From Woeseia sp. (GTDB lineage Bacteria; Pseudomonadota; Gammaproteobacteria; Steroidobacterales; Woeseiaceae), in assembly GCA_018701055.1 (NCBI GenBank), contig JABIUH010000047.1:1-5927 (forward strand): DNA of 5,927 nt. The letters run 5' to 3'. This document shows, in pieces, positions 1 through 5,172 of this stretch; position 1 is the first letter of the stretch; each line of letters starts with the position of its first letter. The notes beneath the pieces were generated by a model that saw only the letters and a list, made by a program, of their open reading frames with translations, had not been told where the DNA came from and ran no database searches. Position numbers and translations under genes: made by a program.

Positions 1-40
1 CTGACATCCAGTACATCGATATTTGGAGCCAGCAAGTTTG

Positions 41-451
41 ATGGATGTCGGTATTTTAAGAGTGAATCTTTGGTTGATGAATGTCGCGAATGACATTGAG
101 GATACTTACGCAACTACACGCGACTCCAAGATTCATATCAATGCTTTTTCTCAGTATAAATATGAAGACGACCTTATTGTCATAAAAATGTTTGTCTCCT
201 TGTCTGTAGATCCAAAAGAGCGATGTCACGATCTAATGATTCGCTACGGCAACTTGGTTGGTCCCCGATTGAGTGACTGGTTCGCTCATACAGGCTATCA
301 CTCAAATACGCAGCCAGATGATTTGTTTGAATTGCTCGGAGATCGCGTGGAATTCAGGTGTTCAGCTACGTCAGATTCCGACAAGACCGTTCGCGGCATA
401 AAAAGACTCCATAGTGATCAAGTCTATTGGTCGGGCGGTGGCGAACAATGA
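41..451 (+). CDS. Hypothetical protein translationally coupled to a serine recombinase
   Basis: I do not recognise this 136-residue protein. An in-frame stop lies at position 2, so the gene begins inside the window. ATG 41 follows a GGAG at 25-28 with a long gap of 12; TTG 38 would be better spaced at 9, and TTG 23 is possible but has no visible ribosome site. The protein is soluble, without a signal peptide or membrane segment. The first 60 residues contain alternating hydrophobic stretches (LRVNLWLM, DDLIVIKMFVSLSV), suggesting an alpha/beta fold, and the C-terminus is charged. Its TGA overlaps the ATG of the truncated serine recombinase (ATGA, 448-451), so the two genes were probably translated as a pair. 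By inference it may be an accessory gene of an integrative element, for instance a recombination helper, but no motif shows this. Confidence 0.6.
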   Translation: MDVGILRVNLWLMNVANDIEDTYATTRDSKIHINAFSQYKYEDDLIVIKMFVSLSVDPKERCHDLMIRYGNLVGPRLSDWFAHTGYHSNTQPDDLFELLGDRVEFRCSATSDSDKTVRGIKRLHSDQVYWSGGGEQ

Positions 452-516
452 AAGTAGCAATCTACGCCCGGTACTCCACCTCAAAGCAATCCCATCCCGC
501 AAAGATTAAGTACGCA
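448..516 (+). pseudogene. Truncated serine recombinase (resolvase/invertase family), N-terminus only
   Basis: Reading from ATG 448 gives MKVAIYARYSTSKQSHPAKI, the beta-strand plus catalytic-serine motif that opens large serine recombinases (family pattern: VAIYARYST.KQ..PASI.DQ). The nucleophile is the Ser in ARYS. After about residue 19-20 (near 505-510) the match ends and the frame runs into unrelated sequence, stopping at TAG 559 after 37 codons in all. The resolvase fold, the recombinase domain and the DNA-binding C-terminus are missing, so it cannot be active. The break lies at or just before the 3' end of the opposite-strand amidohydrolase gene (stop at 517-519), which marks a deletion or rearrangement junction. 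The overlap with the preceding gene shows that a two-gene recombinase unit once stood here. The family call rests on a short but characteristic motif. Confidence 0.75.
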
Positions 517-1296
517 TTAGAAATTTGGACCACTCGCTATTTTGCCAATACATGCGCGTAGCTTTTGTCGAAATTCCAGAAAATCAGCCGTCTTCTCGCC
601 TGTGGCTTCGTCCATATACAAGTCTCTGCGTAGCTCTATCATCAAGGCAAGCACTCGATCGTCTGACTGATAACACACGCTTGGCACCAGAGCGCCGGCA
701 AATGGTTCATTAATAGCCACGCTGAATCCGGCGTCTTGAAATGTGCGAGCGGCCAGGTCAGTGATCCAGTCCGGCGTATGAAATTCGTCGGTGCCAAGAC
801 ATATCTCCAAACGATCCAAGCTATTGTCCAGTTCATAAGGCAGCGCCTTGGAAGGAAAACTATGGCAATCAAGTACCAAGCATTGCTCTCCATTATGCAC
901 CGCTTCGCGAACCGCTTTGGTCAATCGATCGTGGTGCGGTCGATAGTAACTGTCGATCAACTGCTTACGCTCAATCGAGGAAATCTCACGTCTCAGTGGA
1001 GCTTTTGCGGAAGTTTGTTCGTAAATTACACCCATTCCTACCGACGCCATTGGTTCGTCAACGTCATCTTCAAACCTCTCAGGATCGACAACCAAGCGTG
1101 ACACCGGGAAAATTACATCAGTTGCACCGGCCAATACTTCGCTAAACAGCTCGTCCGTGAAATGATCCGTCATCAACTTCAGTTCGACCCATAACTCTTC
1201 GTCACTCAGGAAAAATTGTTCTCTCATATCATCGGGAACGGTCAGAGATGCATGAGGTATGTGACAAACGACTTTCATGGCGAAGTTATGATACAT
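517..1296 (-). CDS. N-formylglutamate amidohydrolase (HutG-type) family protein
   Basis: This 259-residue protein belongs to the N-formylglutamate amidohydrolase family (PF05013), metal-dependent hydrolases known for cleaving N-formyl-L-glutamate to formate and glutamate in histidine breakdown; many relatives act on other N-acyl amino acids or peptides. Visible family motifs, in order, are IPHAS (13-17), TDHFTDELF (43-51), SRLVVDPERFEDD (66-78), YRPHHDRL (118-125), DCHSFPS (143-149), INEPFAGALVP (195-205) and a C-terminal ELRRDLYM (221-228). The His, Asp and Glu residues in these are the likely metal and catalytic positions. There is no signal peptide, so it is cytoplasmic. The alternative start Met7 (1276-1278), giving MKVVCHIPHAS, is as plausible; neither has a clear Shine-Dalgarno. 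No other histidine-utilisation gene is adjacent, so true HutG activity is not established. The gene looks full length, although its stop sits next to the recombinase breakpoint. Confidence 0.88.
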   Translation of the reverse strand: MYHNFAMKVVCHIPHASLTVPDDMREQFFLSDEELWVELKLMTDHFTDELFSEVLAGATDVIFPVSRLVVDPERFEDDVDEPMASVGMGVIYEQTSAKAPLRREISSIERKQLIDSYYRPHHDRLTKAVREAVHNGEQCLVLDCHSFPSKALPYELDNSLDRLEICLGTDEFHTPDWITDLAARTFQDAGFSVAINEPFAGALVPSVCYQSDDRVLALMIELRRDLYMDEATGEKTADFLEFRQKLRACIGKIASGPNF

Positions 1297-1413
1297 CTCG
1301 AAGCACTGTTCACCATCGAATCAAATGAATCATTTTTCAAGGTGGTAGAGGTCGCAGAAAGGGCAATTCATGCTTTCCATCTTAACGAATTGGGATCGAT
1401 CAAATCAGTATTG

Positions 1414-1422
1414 TGGTACAAT
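1414..1422 (+). promoter_or_regulatory. Extended -10 promoter for the structured leader and Tat-signal gene
   Basis: TGG directly followed by TACAAT (1414-1416 and 1417-1422) fits an extended -10 element (TGn-TAtAAT). There is no good -35 hexamer at 16-18 bp spacing; TTGGGA at 1390-1395 is too far away (21 bp). The expected transcript start is about 1429, a few bases before the first leader hairpin at 1437, so promoter and RNA structure fit together. Prediction by eye. Confidence 0.45.
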
Positions 1423-1436
1423 TCCCTCAACATCAA

Positions 1437-1562
1437 GAGTGAGCTAACGCTCCGCCAACCTGCTTTACCCGAGCAAGGTGGTACCCGAAAGGGGATGTGG
1501 CCTTCCCGGCAACTAAACGGGTATACCACTATCGACGTTGGCTTCCGTAACTTCGGAGGTTA
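1437..1562 (+). ncRNA. Candidate structured 5' leader RNA (riboswitch-like) of unknown class
   Basis: The leader before the gene at 1566 can be folded almost end to end. Hairpin P0 pairs 1437-1441 with 1448-1452. P1 pairs 1454-1459 (GCCAAC) perfectly with 1537-1542 (GTTGGC) and closes a junction. Inside it, P2 pairs 1461-1464 with 1472-1475 (7-nt loop) and P3 pairs 1478-1487 with 1518-1529 (ten pairs, one 2-nt bulge); an inner hairpin pairs 1492-1495 with 1504-1507. P5 pairs 1543-1547 with 1554-1558 and covers most of the Shine-Dalgarno. Alternative pairings also exist. A CCC-GAAA-GGG tetraloop hairpin (1484-1493) would free CGGGTA (1518-1523) to pair with the P2 loop TACCCG (1466-1471), a pseudoknot. 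Separately, 1445-1453 can pair with 1555-1562 (one bulged G), again hiding the ribosome site. Competing helices that bear on the ribosome site are typical of a translational riboswitch or other cis-regulatory RNA. It matches no class I know. Confidence 0.55.
1555..1559 (+). promoter_or_regulatory. Shine-Dalgarno GGAGG sequestered in a hairpin
   Basis: GGAGG lies six bases before ATG 1566, an ideal spacing, and fixes the start; an in-frame TAA at 1548 rules out a longer protein. The same bases form the 3' arm of a hairpin with CTTCCG at 1542-1547, loop 1548-1553. An alternative helix with CTCC at 1450-1453 also covers GGAG. Either structure would limit ribosome access unless it is opened. Confidence 0.65.
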
Positions 1563-1565
1563 ATC

Positions 1566-2129
1566 ATGTCCATTTCACGCAGACAATTCATCCTTGGGAC
1601 AGCAGCAGGTCTCATATTGCCGTCCTATTACGACAAGGTACTTACCTATTTTGAGAATCACGGTGAGCCACTGCTTCAAGCGCCAAAACATGCAACTACT
1701 GATCTATTTGCCCTTGACCTAGAGGGAAATAGTTTTCGGTTCAATTTAGGTGATCCGTGGGCAGAACCACCGGAAATGACTGTCCGTGAGTTTGCGATTC
1801 ACTACTACGAAAGCGAAGAGGAATTCGTGCAGAACTGGGATTACGAGGAAGTCGATTTTGACCAACTGATGGATCCAAACGTCGTTTACGACCTTTGGGA
1901 GCGCACTGCAAGCCCACATGCACGGGCATTCCATTTACTCAAAAGTCTTGACCTCGGCCCTGATCTGTCAGGAGGCGAAGCTGTCGGCGAGATAAAATTC
2001 ATCGATGGGCCGTGTCCTGGTAATGATTATCTTGGGGTTGAAGCGCCCTCCGAAGTAGACATCAGTCTGTTGCAGAAACGGCTCAACGAACTTGATACCG
2101 GCATTCGTATCTCGATGGATAAATACTAA
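1566..2129 (+). CDS. Twin-arginine (Tat) signal protein of unknown function
   Basis: This 187-residue protein begins with MSISRRQFILGTAAGLILPS. SRRQF fits the Tat consensus S-R-R-x-F-L-K and is followed by a short hydrophobic run, so export in folded form or an N-terminal membrane anchor is likely. No clear AxA cleavage site follows, so it may stay anchored. The rest (residues about 25-187) is acidic, with many Trp, Tyr and Glu residues (ESEEEFVQNWDYEEVDFDQLMD at 82-103 in pieces) and no cofactor-binding or catalytic motif that I recognise. The protein appears to be one of the small Tat-signal proteins found in accessory regions; that is an impression, not a search result. It has its own promoter, a structured leader and an excellent Shine-Dalgarno. 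Its stop overlaps the next start (TAATG), so the two are translationally coupled and probably act together. Confidence 0.85.
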   Translation: MSISRRQFILGTAAGLILPSYYDKVLTYFENHGEPLLQAPKHATTDLFALDLEGNSFRFNLGDPWAEPPEMTVREFAIHYYESEEEFVQNWDYEEVDFDQLMDPNVVYDLWERTASPHARAFHLLKSLDLGPDLSGGEAVGEIKFIDGPCPGNDYLGVEAPSEVDISLLQKRLNELDTGIRISMDKY

Positions 2130-2323
2130 TGAATGACCTGGATCAAAATCGAGAAAAGTTAGAAAGAAAAGTTGCTGATGCAAAACACATGAGCAAGCCT
2201 GATGCAGAAAACGCAGTGGTTGTACGGGATGCTGACGGGCGCTGGATCTTTGAAATTTATACAGCGGGGCATAGGGTAGAAGGCATGGTGCGTTTCAACA
2301 AGATCGTGATTGAGAATCAATAA
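2129..2323 (+). CDS. Small hydrophilic protein coupled to the Tat-signal protein
   Basis: This 64-residue protein starts at ATG 2129, whose A is the last base of the upstream TAA stop. There is no independent Shine-Dalgarno, so expression should depend on translation of the gene before it. It has no signal peptide or membrane segment. Residues 1-28 are highly charged and probably helical (NREKLERKVADAKH). Residues 29-64 look like a short beta-rich unit (AVVVRDADGRWIFEIY, then VEGMVRFNKIVIE). I recognise no family. The partner is exported by the Tat route while this protein should remain in the cytoplasm, so it could be a chaperone for, or regulator of, the partner; that is speculation from the gene pair only. 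The gene ends 23 bases before the IS256-family remnant. Confidence 0.7.
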   Translation: MNDLDQNREKLERKVADAKHMSKPDAENAVVVRDADGRWIFEIYTAGHRVEGMVRFNKIVIENQ

Positions 2324-2345
2324 CTTGGAAACACCGGTAGCGGAA

Positions 2346-2655
2346 GAGACTGTAAATATTTCTGTGTAACTGCCAGGTTGAAATATAGTCGACCAAGCGG
2401 TCTTCAAATTCGATCATAAATCGATTCAGTGCGGGTTTCCAATTGTGGATCGGCATGGTCCATCGTTTGGATGCATCGCGTATCGCCAGGTAGATGACTT
2501 TCTTTGCAGAATCATCCGTTGGAAATAGTTTTCGTTTCTTGATGGCCTTGCGGATCACGCTGTTCAGCGACTCGATGGCGTTAGTGGTGTAGATCGCTTT
2601 TCGAATGTCTTGCGGATAGTTGAACAGCGCGTTGAGATTGTGCCAACGGCTGCTT
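2346..2655 (-). pseudogene. IS256-family transposase, C-terminal remnant
   Basis: The minus strand encodes the conserved C-terminal part of a mutator-type (IS256 family, PF00872) transposase: RWHNLNALFNYP, then IRKAIYTTNAIESLNSVIRK and KLFPTDDSAKKVIYLAIRDAS, ending RFMIEFEDRLVDYI. The Glu in NAIES is probably the third acidic residue of the DDE triad. The first ~300 residues, with both catalytic aspartates, are missing; the match begins near 2650, inside one copy of a 31-bp inverted repeat. At the other end, the TTACACAG and TTTACAGTCTC sequences (minus strand, about 2369-2346) resemble IS256-family terminal repeats, so 2346 is the likely outer edge. The reading frame does not stop inside the element: it runs through that end to a stop at 2295, antisense to the small gene upstream. 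It is non-functional. Confidence 0.85.
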
Positions 2656-2861
2656 TTGGCCGAGGCTGTGTGAAAACTCCGCAACAGTTTCACCCCAAGA
2701 GTCGCCTTCATACACAACGTGAGACGTAATTGACTGGCTTACGAACCGATAGCGCCCTGTTAGTAACCCTTTGATCTCAACTGAAAATCAGCGTAACCTG
2801 CAAACAATCTCAGGCAGTCGATTTTGCGTATTCACACAGCCTCGGCCAAGAGCGGCCGCTG
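2644..2861. repeat. 31-bp inverted repeat pair flanking 156 bp (MITE- or IS-end-like)
   Basis: Positions 2644-2674 and the reverse complement of 2831-2861 match at 28 of 31 bases by hand count; the shared core contains TTGGCCGAGGCTGTGTGAA. The arms face each other across 156 bp with no convincing gene. Such arms could be the terminal repeats of a small non-autonomous element, or two decayed ends of a lost IS. The left arm overlaps the point where the IS256 transposase similarity begins, so one event may have truncated that transposase. Confidence 0.65.
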
Positions 2862-3021
2862 AGTCCAATACGAGTCCGCCCATTGAACCGAGCGTAAAAA
2901 CTCACTGCCTTGTTATTGACCGATCTTCTGCTATCTTTAGGAGTGTCAGGGAGCATTCCAATGGGCTCCCAGGCGATTATTTTCATGACTTTCCTAACGC
3001 AAAAAAAAAGGATCAAAAAGG
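2862..3021. other. Non-coding stretch before the NTF2-like gene
   Basis: Together with 2675-2830 this is the largest gene-free part of the window. It holds a hairpin pairing 2949-2954 (GGGAGC) with 2965-2970 (GCTCCC), without an adjacent T-tract, so it is more likely a leader hairpin than a terminator. Nine A residues at 3001-3009 lead into the ribosome site. The sequence AAAAAGGAT occurs twice, at 3005-3013 and 3015-3023; the first copy provides the Shine-Dalgarno and the second overlaps the start codon. No convincing promoter was found. Confidence 0.4.
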
Positions 3022-3504
3022 ATGTTGAACATTAAACGAGTTAGCAACTTCACCACACTGTTTGTTGTACTGGCCGGAATGATTTTTGCGCCGTGCGCCT
3101 TTGCCGATGACGAAGACGATGTTCTGGCGGTAATTCACCAGTATGGCGATCTGGAAAATGATTTGGAGGCCCAAGCGGAGCTGATGAGATCGGATCGCAT
3201 CTATATTACACAGGGCATGCGTCAGACGGACGAGGCGAAAAACATGGCCAATCAGATTGCCGGCCGCAAGGCGGGCGAGGCTCTCAATGGTGGAAAAACG
3301 AAGTTCGTTACGACAATCGAAGGTCCAATAGTCTCTATACACGGGGACGTCGCAGTCGCCAGTTTTGTGCGATGGTGGAATGTCTATCCGCACAATCAGG
3401 CTTCAGGTACGAGCGCACCGACATGGGTTACGCTGGTCCTGATCAAGGAACGTGCCGGTTGGCGTATCAAGCACACGCACCAGTCGGCACTGCGCGGCAA
3501 CTAG
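3022..3504 (+). CDS. Secreted NTF2-like (SnoaL/DUF4440-type) protein
   Basis: This 160-residue protein has a Sec signal peptide: a positive start (MLNIKR), a hydrophobic core at about 10-23 and a likely AFA cleavage site at 26-28 before DDEDD. The mature part (~130 residues) fits the cone-shaped NTF2-like fold. It opens with an amphipathic helix (DVLAVIHQYGDLENDLEAQAEL, 33-54, in pieces), then RSDRIYITQGMRQTDEA (56-72), where family members usually line a pocket with aromatic and charged residues. Later strands are VSIHGDVAVASFVRWWN (104-120), PTWVTLVLIKERAGWRIKHTHQS (133-155, in pieces) and a short tail. The family covers enzymes, binding proteins and domains without known ligand, so no substrate can be named. 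The start is supported by AAAAGG at 3006-3011, ten bases upstream. The gene is monocistronic, being followed by a strong terminator. Confidence 0.85.
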   Translation: MLNIKRVSNFTTLFVVLAGMIFAPCAFADDEDDVLAVIHQYGDLENDLEAQAELMRSDRIYITQGMRQTDEAKNMANQIAGRKAGEALNGGKTKFVTTIEGPIVSIHGDVAVASFVRWWNVYPHNQASGTSAPTWVTLVLIKERAGWRIKHTHQSALRGN

Positions 3505-3562
3505 GGGATTGGTTTGCGGCCGGCTTACTAGTCCAGCCCCGGTCGAGTACGGGCAAAAGAAA

Positions 3563-3591
3563 GGCAAGCAACCGGGTTGCTTGCCTTTTTT
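3563..3591 (+). terminator. Intrinsic terminator after the NTF2-like gene
   Basis: GGCAAGCAA at 3563-3571 pairs perfectly with TTGCTTGCC at 3577-3585 around the loop CCGGG. Six T residues follow (3586-3591) and A residues precede, so it could also work weakly on the other strand. It lies about 58 bases past the stop at 3504 and separates this gene from the DUF3500 unit. Confidence 0.93.
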
Positions 3592-3669
3592 AATGCGTCT
3601 CACGCGTTCTCACGCAGCGCCTAAATGGGGTTTGGGCCTACATGTACGTCGTCTCCCCTGATCCTCGTC

Positions 3670-3675
3670 TATAAT
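3670..3675 (+). promoter_or_regulatory. -10 box of the DUF3500 gene
   Basis: A perfect TATAAT lies 22 bases before ATG 3698. No good -35 match is found at 16-18 bp (the bases there are CGTCGT-like), so activation or weak basal use is possible. The predicted start near 3682 leaves a very short leader of about 16 bases carrying the GGAAGG ribosome site (3685-3690). Transcription from the upstream gene is blocked by the terminator ending at 3591, which supports a separate promoter here. Confidence 0.5.
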
Positions 3676-3697
3676 AAGCAAAACGGAAGGGCAAGAG

Positions 3698-4846
3698 ATG
3701 TCGTACTGCACTAGAATTAGAACCCACCTCGTTGTCGCAATTTTCTCGCTGTTTCTTTGGATGCTTTCTTTCGCCGCGGACCCTGTGCCTGAACATGGGC
3801 GAAGCTCAGTGCAAATGACAAAAGCGGCGCAGGCATTCATAGAATCGCTCGACAATGAGCAAAGAAAAGCGACAGTTTTTTCACTGGACGTCGACGAGCG
3901 TGCAACGTGGTCCAACCTGCCGATCATTATGGTGGAGCCCAATGGCATGCTGATCGGTGATATGAATGAGGACCAGCGCGTTGCAACGCACCAGTTACTG
4001 CGGGCATCGTTATCGAGCCAGGGTTACGCCAAATTCACTGGCATCATGCAGCTCGATGACCTGCTGCACGAGATAGAAACGGAGCAACTGAGCAACGACT
4101 CGGAAGGTGGGAACGATCCGTTTCGCAAGGCCTTCATCGCCACACGCAGTTCTGGCAATTATGTAGTCGCGATCTTCGGTGAGCCAGGTGCCGGGGACTG
4201 GGGCTGGAAACTGGCCGGTCACCACGCAGCGGTAAGTTTCACTGTCTCCGACGGCCGGGTTGGTTTCACGCCAACGTTTCTCGGCAGTTCGCCCATGACA
4301 ATTGATAGTGGTCGTTACGCAGGCTGGATGGCGCTGCCTCACGAGGGCAGCCGGGGCATCGAATTCATGCAATCGCTGACAGGGCAACAGCAGCAAGCGG
4401 CACTAATCCATGCTGTAGTTGCCGATGACGTATTCGAAGGGCCAGGGCGCAGAGCGAGTCTGTCAAAATATGAAGGACTCAAAGCTGACGAGTTATCGGT
4501 ACAGCAAATGCGTTTACTCCAAGTGCTGGTTTCCGAGTACGTGCGCAACGTGGATTTCGATACAGCGGATGCCCAGCTCGAATTGATAGCCCAGACCGGC
4601 TGGGACGAACTGTGGTTTTCCTGGCGCGGTGCTATCGACCAAGATGGCGAGTTCTACTATCGCGTGCATGGTCCGAGGCTATTAATCGAATACAATCGCC
4701 AGAACGCCAATCACGACCACATTATTGTTCGTGATCCACGAAATGACTATGGCGAAGACTGGTTGGAAACCCACTACAAGGAATATCACCCAACGCTTGA
4801 GGAAGCCATAGAAACTGCCCGCCGGCGAGCAACGTCCGAACCCTAG
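3698..4846 (+). CDS. Secreted DUF3500 family protein
   Basis: This 382-residue protein belongs to the DUF3500 family (PF12006), of unknown function. An N-terminal signal peptide is clear: MSYCTRIRTH, a hydrophobic segment at about 11-25 and probable cleavage near SFAA-DP (24-29), so the protein is likely periplasmic or secreted. The family core is easy to recognise: IFGEPGAGDWGWKLAGHH (159-176), a following strand block ending TPTFLGSSPM (191-200), and a C-terminal GPRLLIEYNRQ (325-335), then HDHIIVRDPRNDYGEDWLETHY (339-360, in pieces). The paired His, the Asp residues and the Arg of RDPRNDYG are conserved enough to suggest a binding or active site, but no reaction is established. GGAAGG at 3685-3690 is seven bases before the ATG. 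The gene is full length and stands alone; its TAG stop lies in the palindrome CTAGCGCTAG (4843-4852). Confidence 0.92.
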   Translation: MSYCTRIRTHLVVAIFSLFLWMLSFAADPVPEHGRSSVQMTKAAQAFIESLDNEQRKATVFSLDVDERATWSNLPIIMVEPNGMLIGDMNEDQRVATHQLLRASLSSQGYAKFTGIMQLDDLLHEIETEQLSNDSEGGNDPFRKAFIATRSSGNYVVAIFGEPGAGDWGWKLAGHHAAVSFTVSDGRVGFTPTFLGSSPMTIDSGRYAGWMALPHEGSRGIEFMQSLTGQQQQAALIHAVVADDVFEGPGRRASLSKYEGLKADELSVQQMRLLQVLVSEYVRNVDFDTADAQLELIAQTGWDELWFSWRGAIDQDGEFYYRVHGPRLLIEYNRQNANHDHIIVRDPRNDYGEDWLETHYKEYHPTLEEAIETARRRATSEP

Positions 4847-5109
4847 CGCTAGTCGTATAGGATGTTCGTATATGGACTCCCCCTCGTTTGCAAGCAATCT
4901 GAACTTAGCAATCATGGCACGACTGCATACGTATATTCGGCCTCATTAGTTGGCATTCATACGTTGATGCCGGGCCATAATGGTTTATTCGCGCATCAGC
5001 TCCCAATCGCTTTGTCGTACTTCAAGTACGTGGACATTCCCGGGTTTAGCTGACGCCGGTCTAACCTGTTTGCCATAGCTATTGTTTAAACCTCAGGCCC
5101 ACCAAAAAC
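4847..5109. other. Gene-free spacer between the DUF3500 gene and the IS3-family element
   Basis: No convincing gene is present. A 63-codon open frame at 4862-5053 lacks a Shine-Dalgarno and looks random. No U-tract terminator follows the DUF3500 gene. Two small symmetric sites occur: GGCAT and ATGCC (4952-4956, 4967-4971) around a 10-nt loop, and a 15-bp perfect palindrome at 5016-5030. Confidence 0.4.
5016..5030. repeat. 15-bp perfect palindrome (operator-like)
   Basis: CGTACTT and AAGTACG flank a single central C at 5023. The symmetry would suit binding by a small dimeric protein, or it may be chance in an otherwise gene-free spacer. No promoter was recognised beside it. Confidence 0.3.
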
Positions 5110-5172
5110 TGAAGTGGTCTACTAAATCCGGACACCAAGTTAAGGCTGTAAAATGCCAAAACGAGGTGACCA

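Noticed and set aside
736..1101. 121-codon plus-strand open frame inside the amidohydrolase gene
   Set aside because: It is antisense to a gene with strong family motifs along its length, and its composition is not protein-like.
1442..1454. GCTAACGC as a possible integron attC end
   Set aside because: No paired partner site with the GTTRRRY core is found at a proper distance, and no integron integrase is present.
1471..1495. GGTGGTACC resembles the T-box sequence of tRNA-sensing leaders
   Set aside because: No stem I, specifier loop or terminator is present, the downstream gene is not an aminoacyl-tRNA synthetase or amino-acid gene, and the bases are better explained by helix P3.
1216..1563. 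115-codon plus-strand open frame
   Set aside because: It overlaps the 5' end of the amidohydrolase on the other strand and covers the promoter and structured leader; it lacks a ribosome site and recognisable features.
2916..2937. TTGACC and TATCTT as a promoter for the NTF2-like gene
   Set aside because: The two hexamers are only 10 bases apart, too close for sigma-70 recognition, and no better -10 exists at the correct spacing.
2949..2970. GGGAGC/GCTCCC hairpin as a terminator
   Set aside because: No adjacent T-tract and no gene ending just upstream on the plus strand.
4010..4396. 128-codon minus-strand open frame inside the DUF3500 gene
   Set aside because: It is fully antisense to a well-supported gene and shows no motif or start signal of its own.
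4862..5053. 63-codon plus-strand open frame
   Set aside because: No ribosome site, no recognisable sequence, and an uneven composition typical of spacer DNA.
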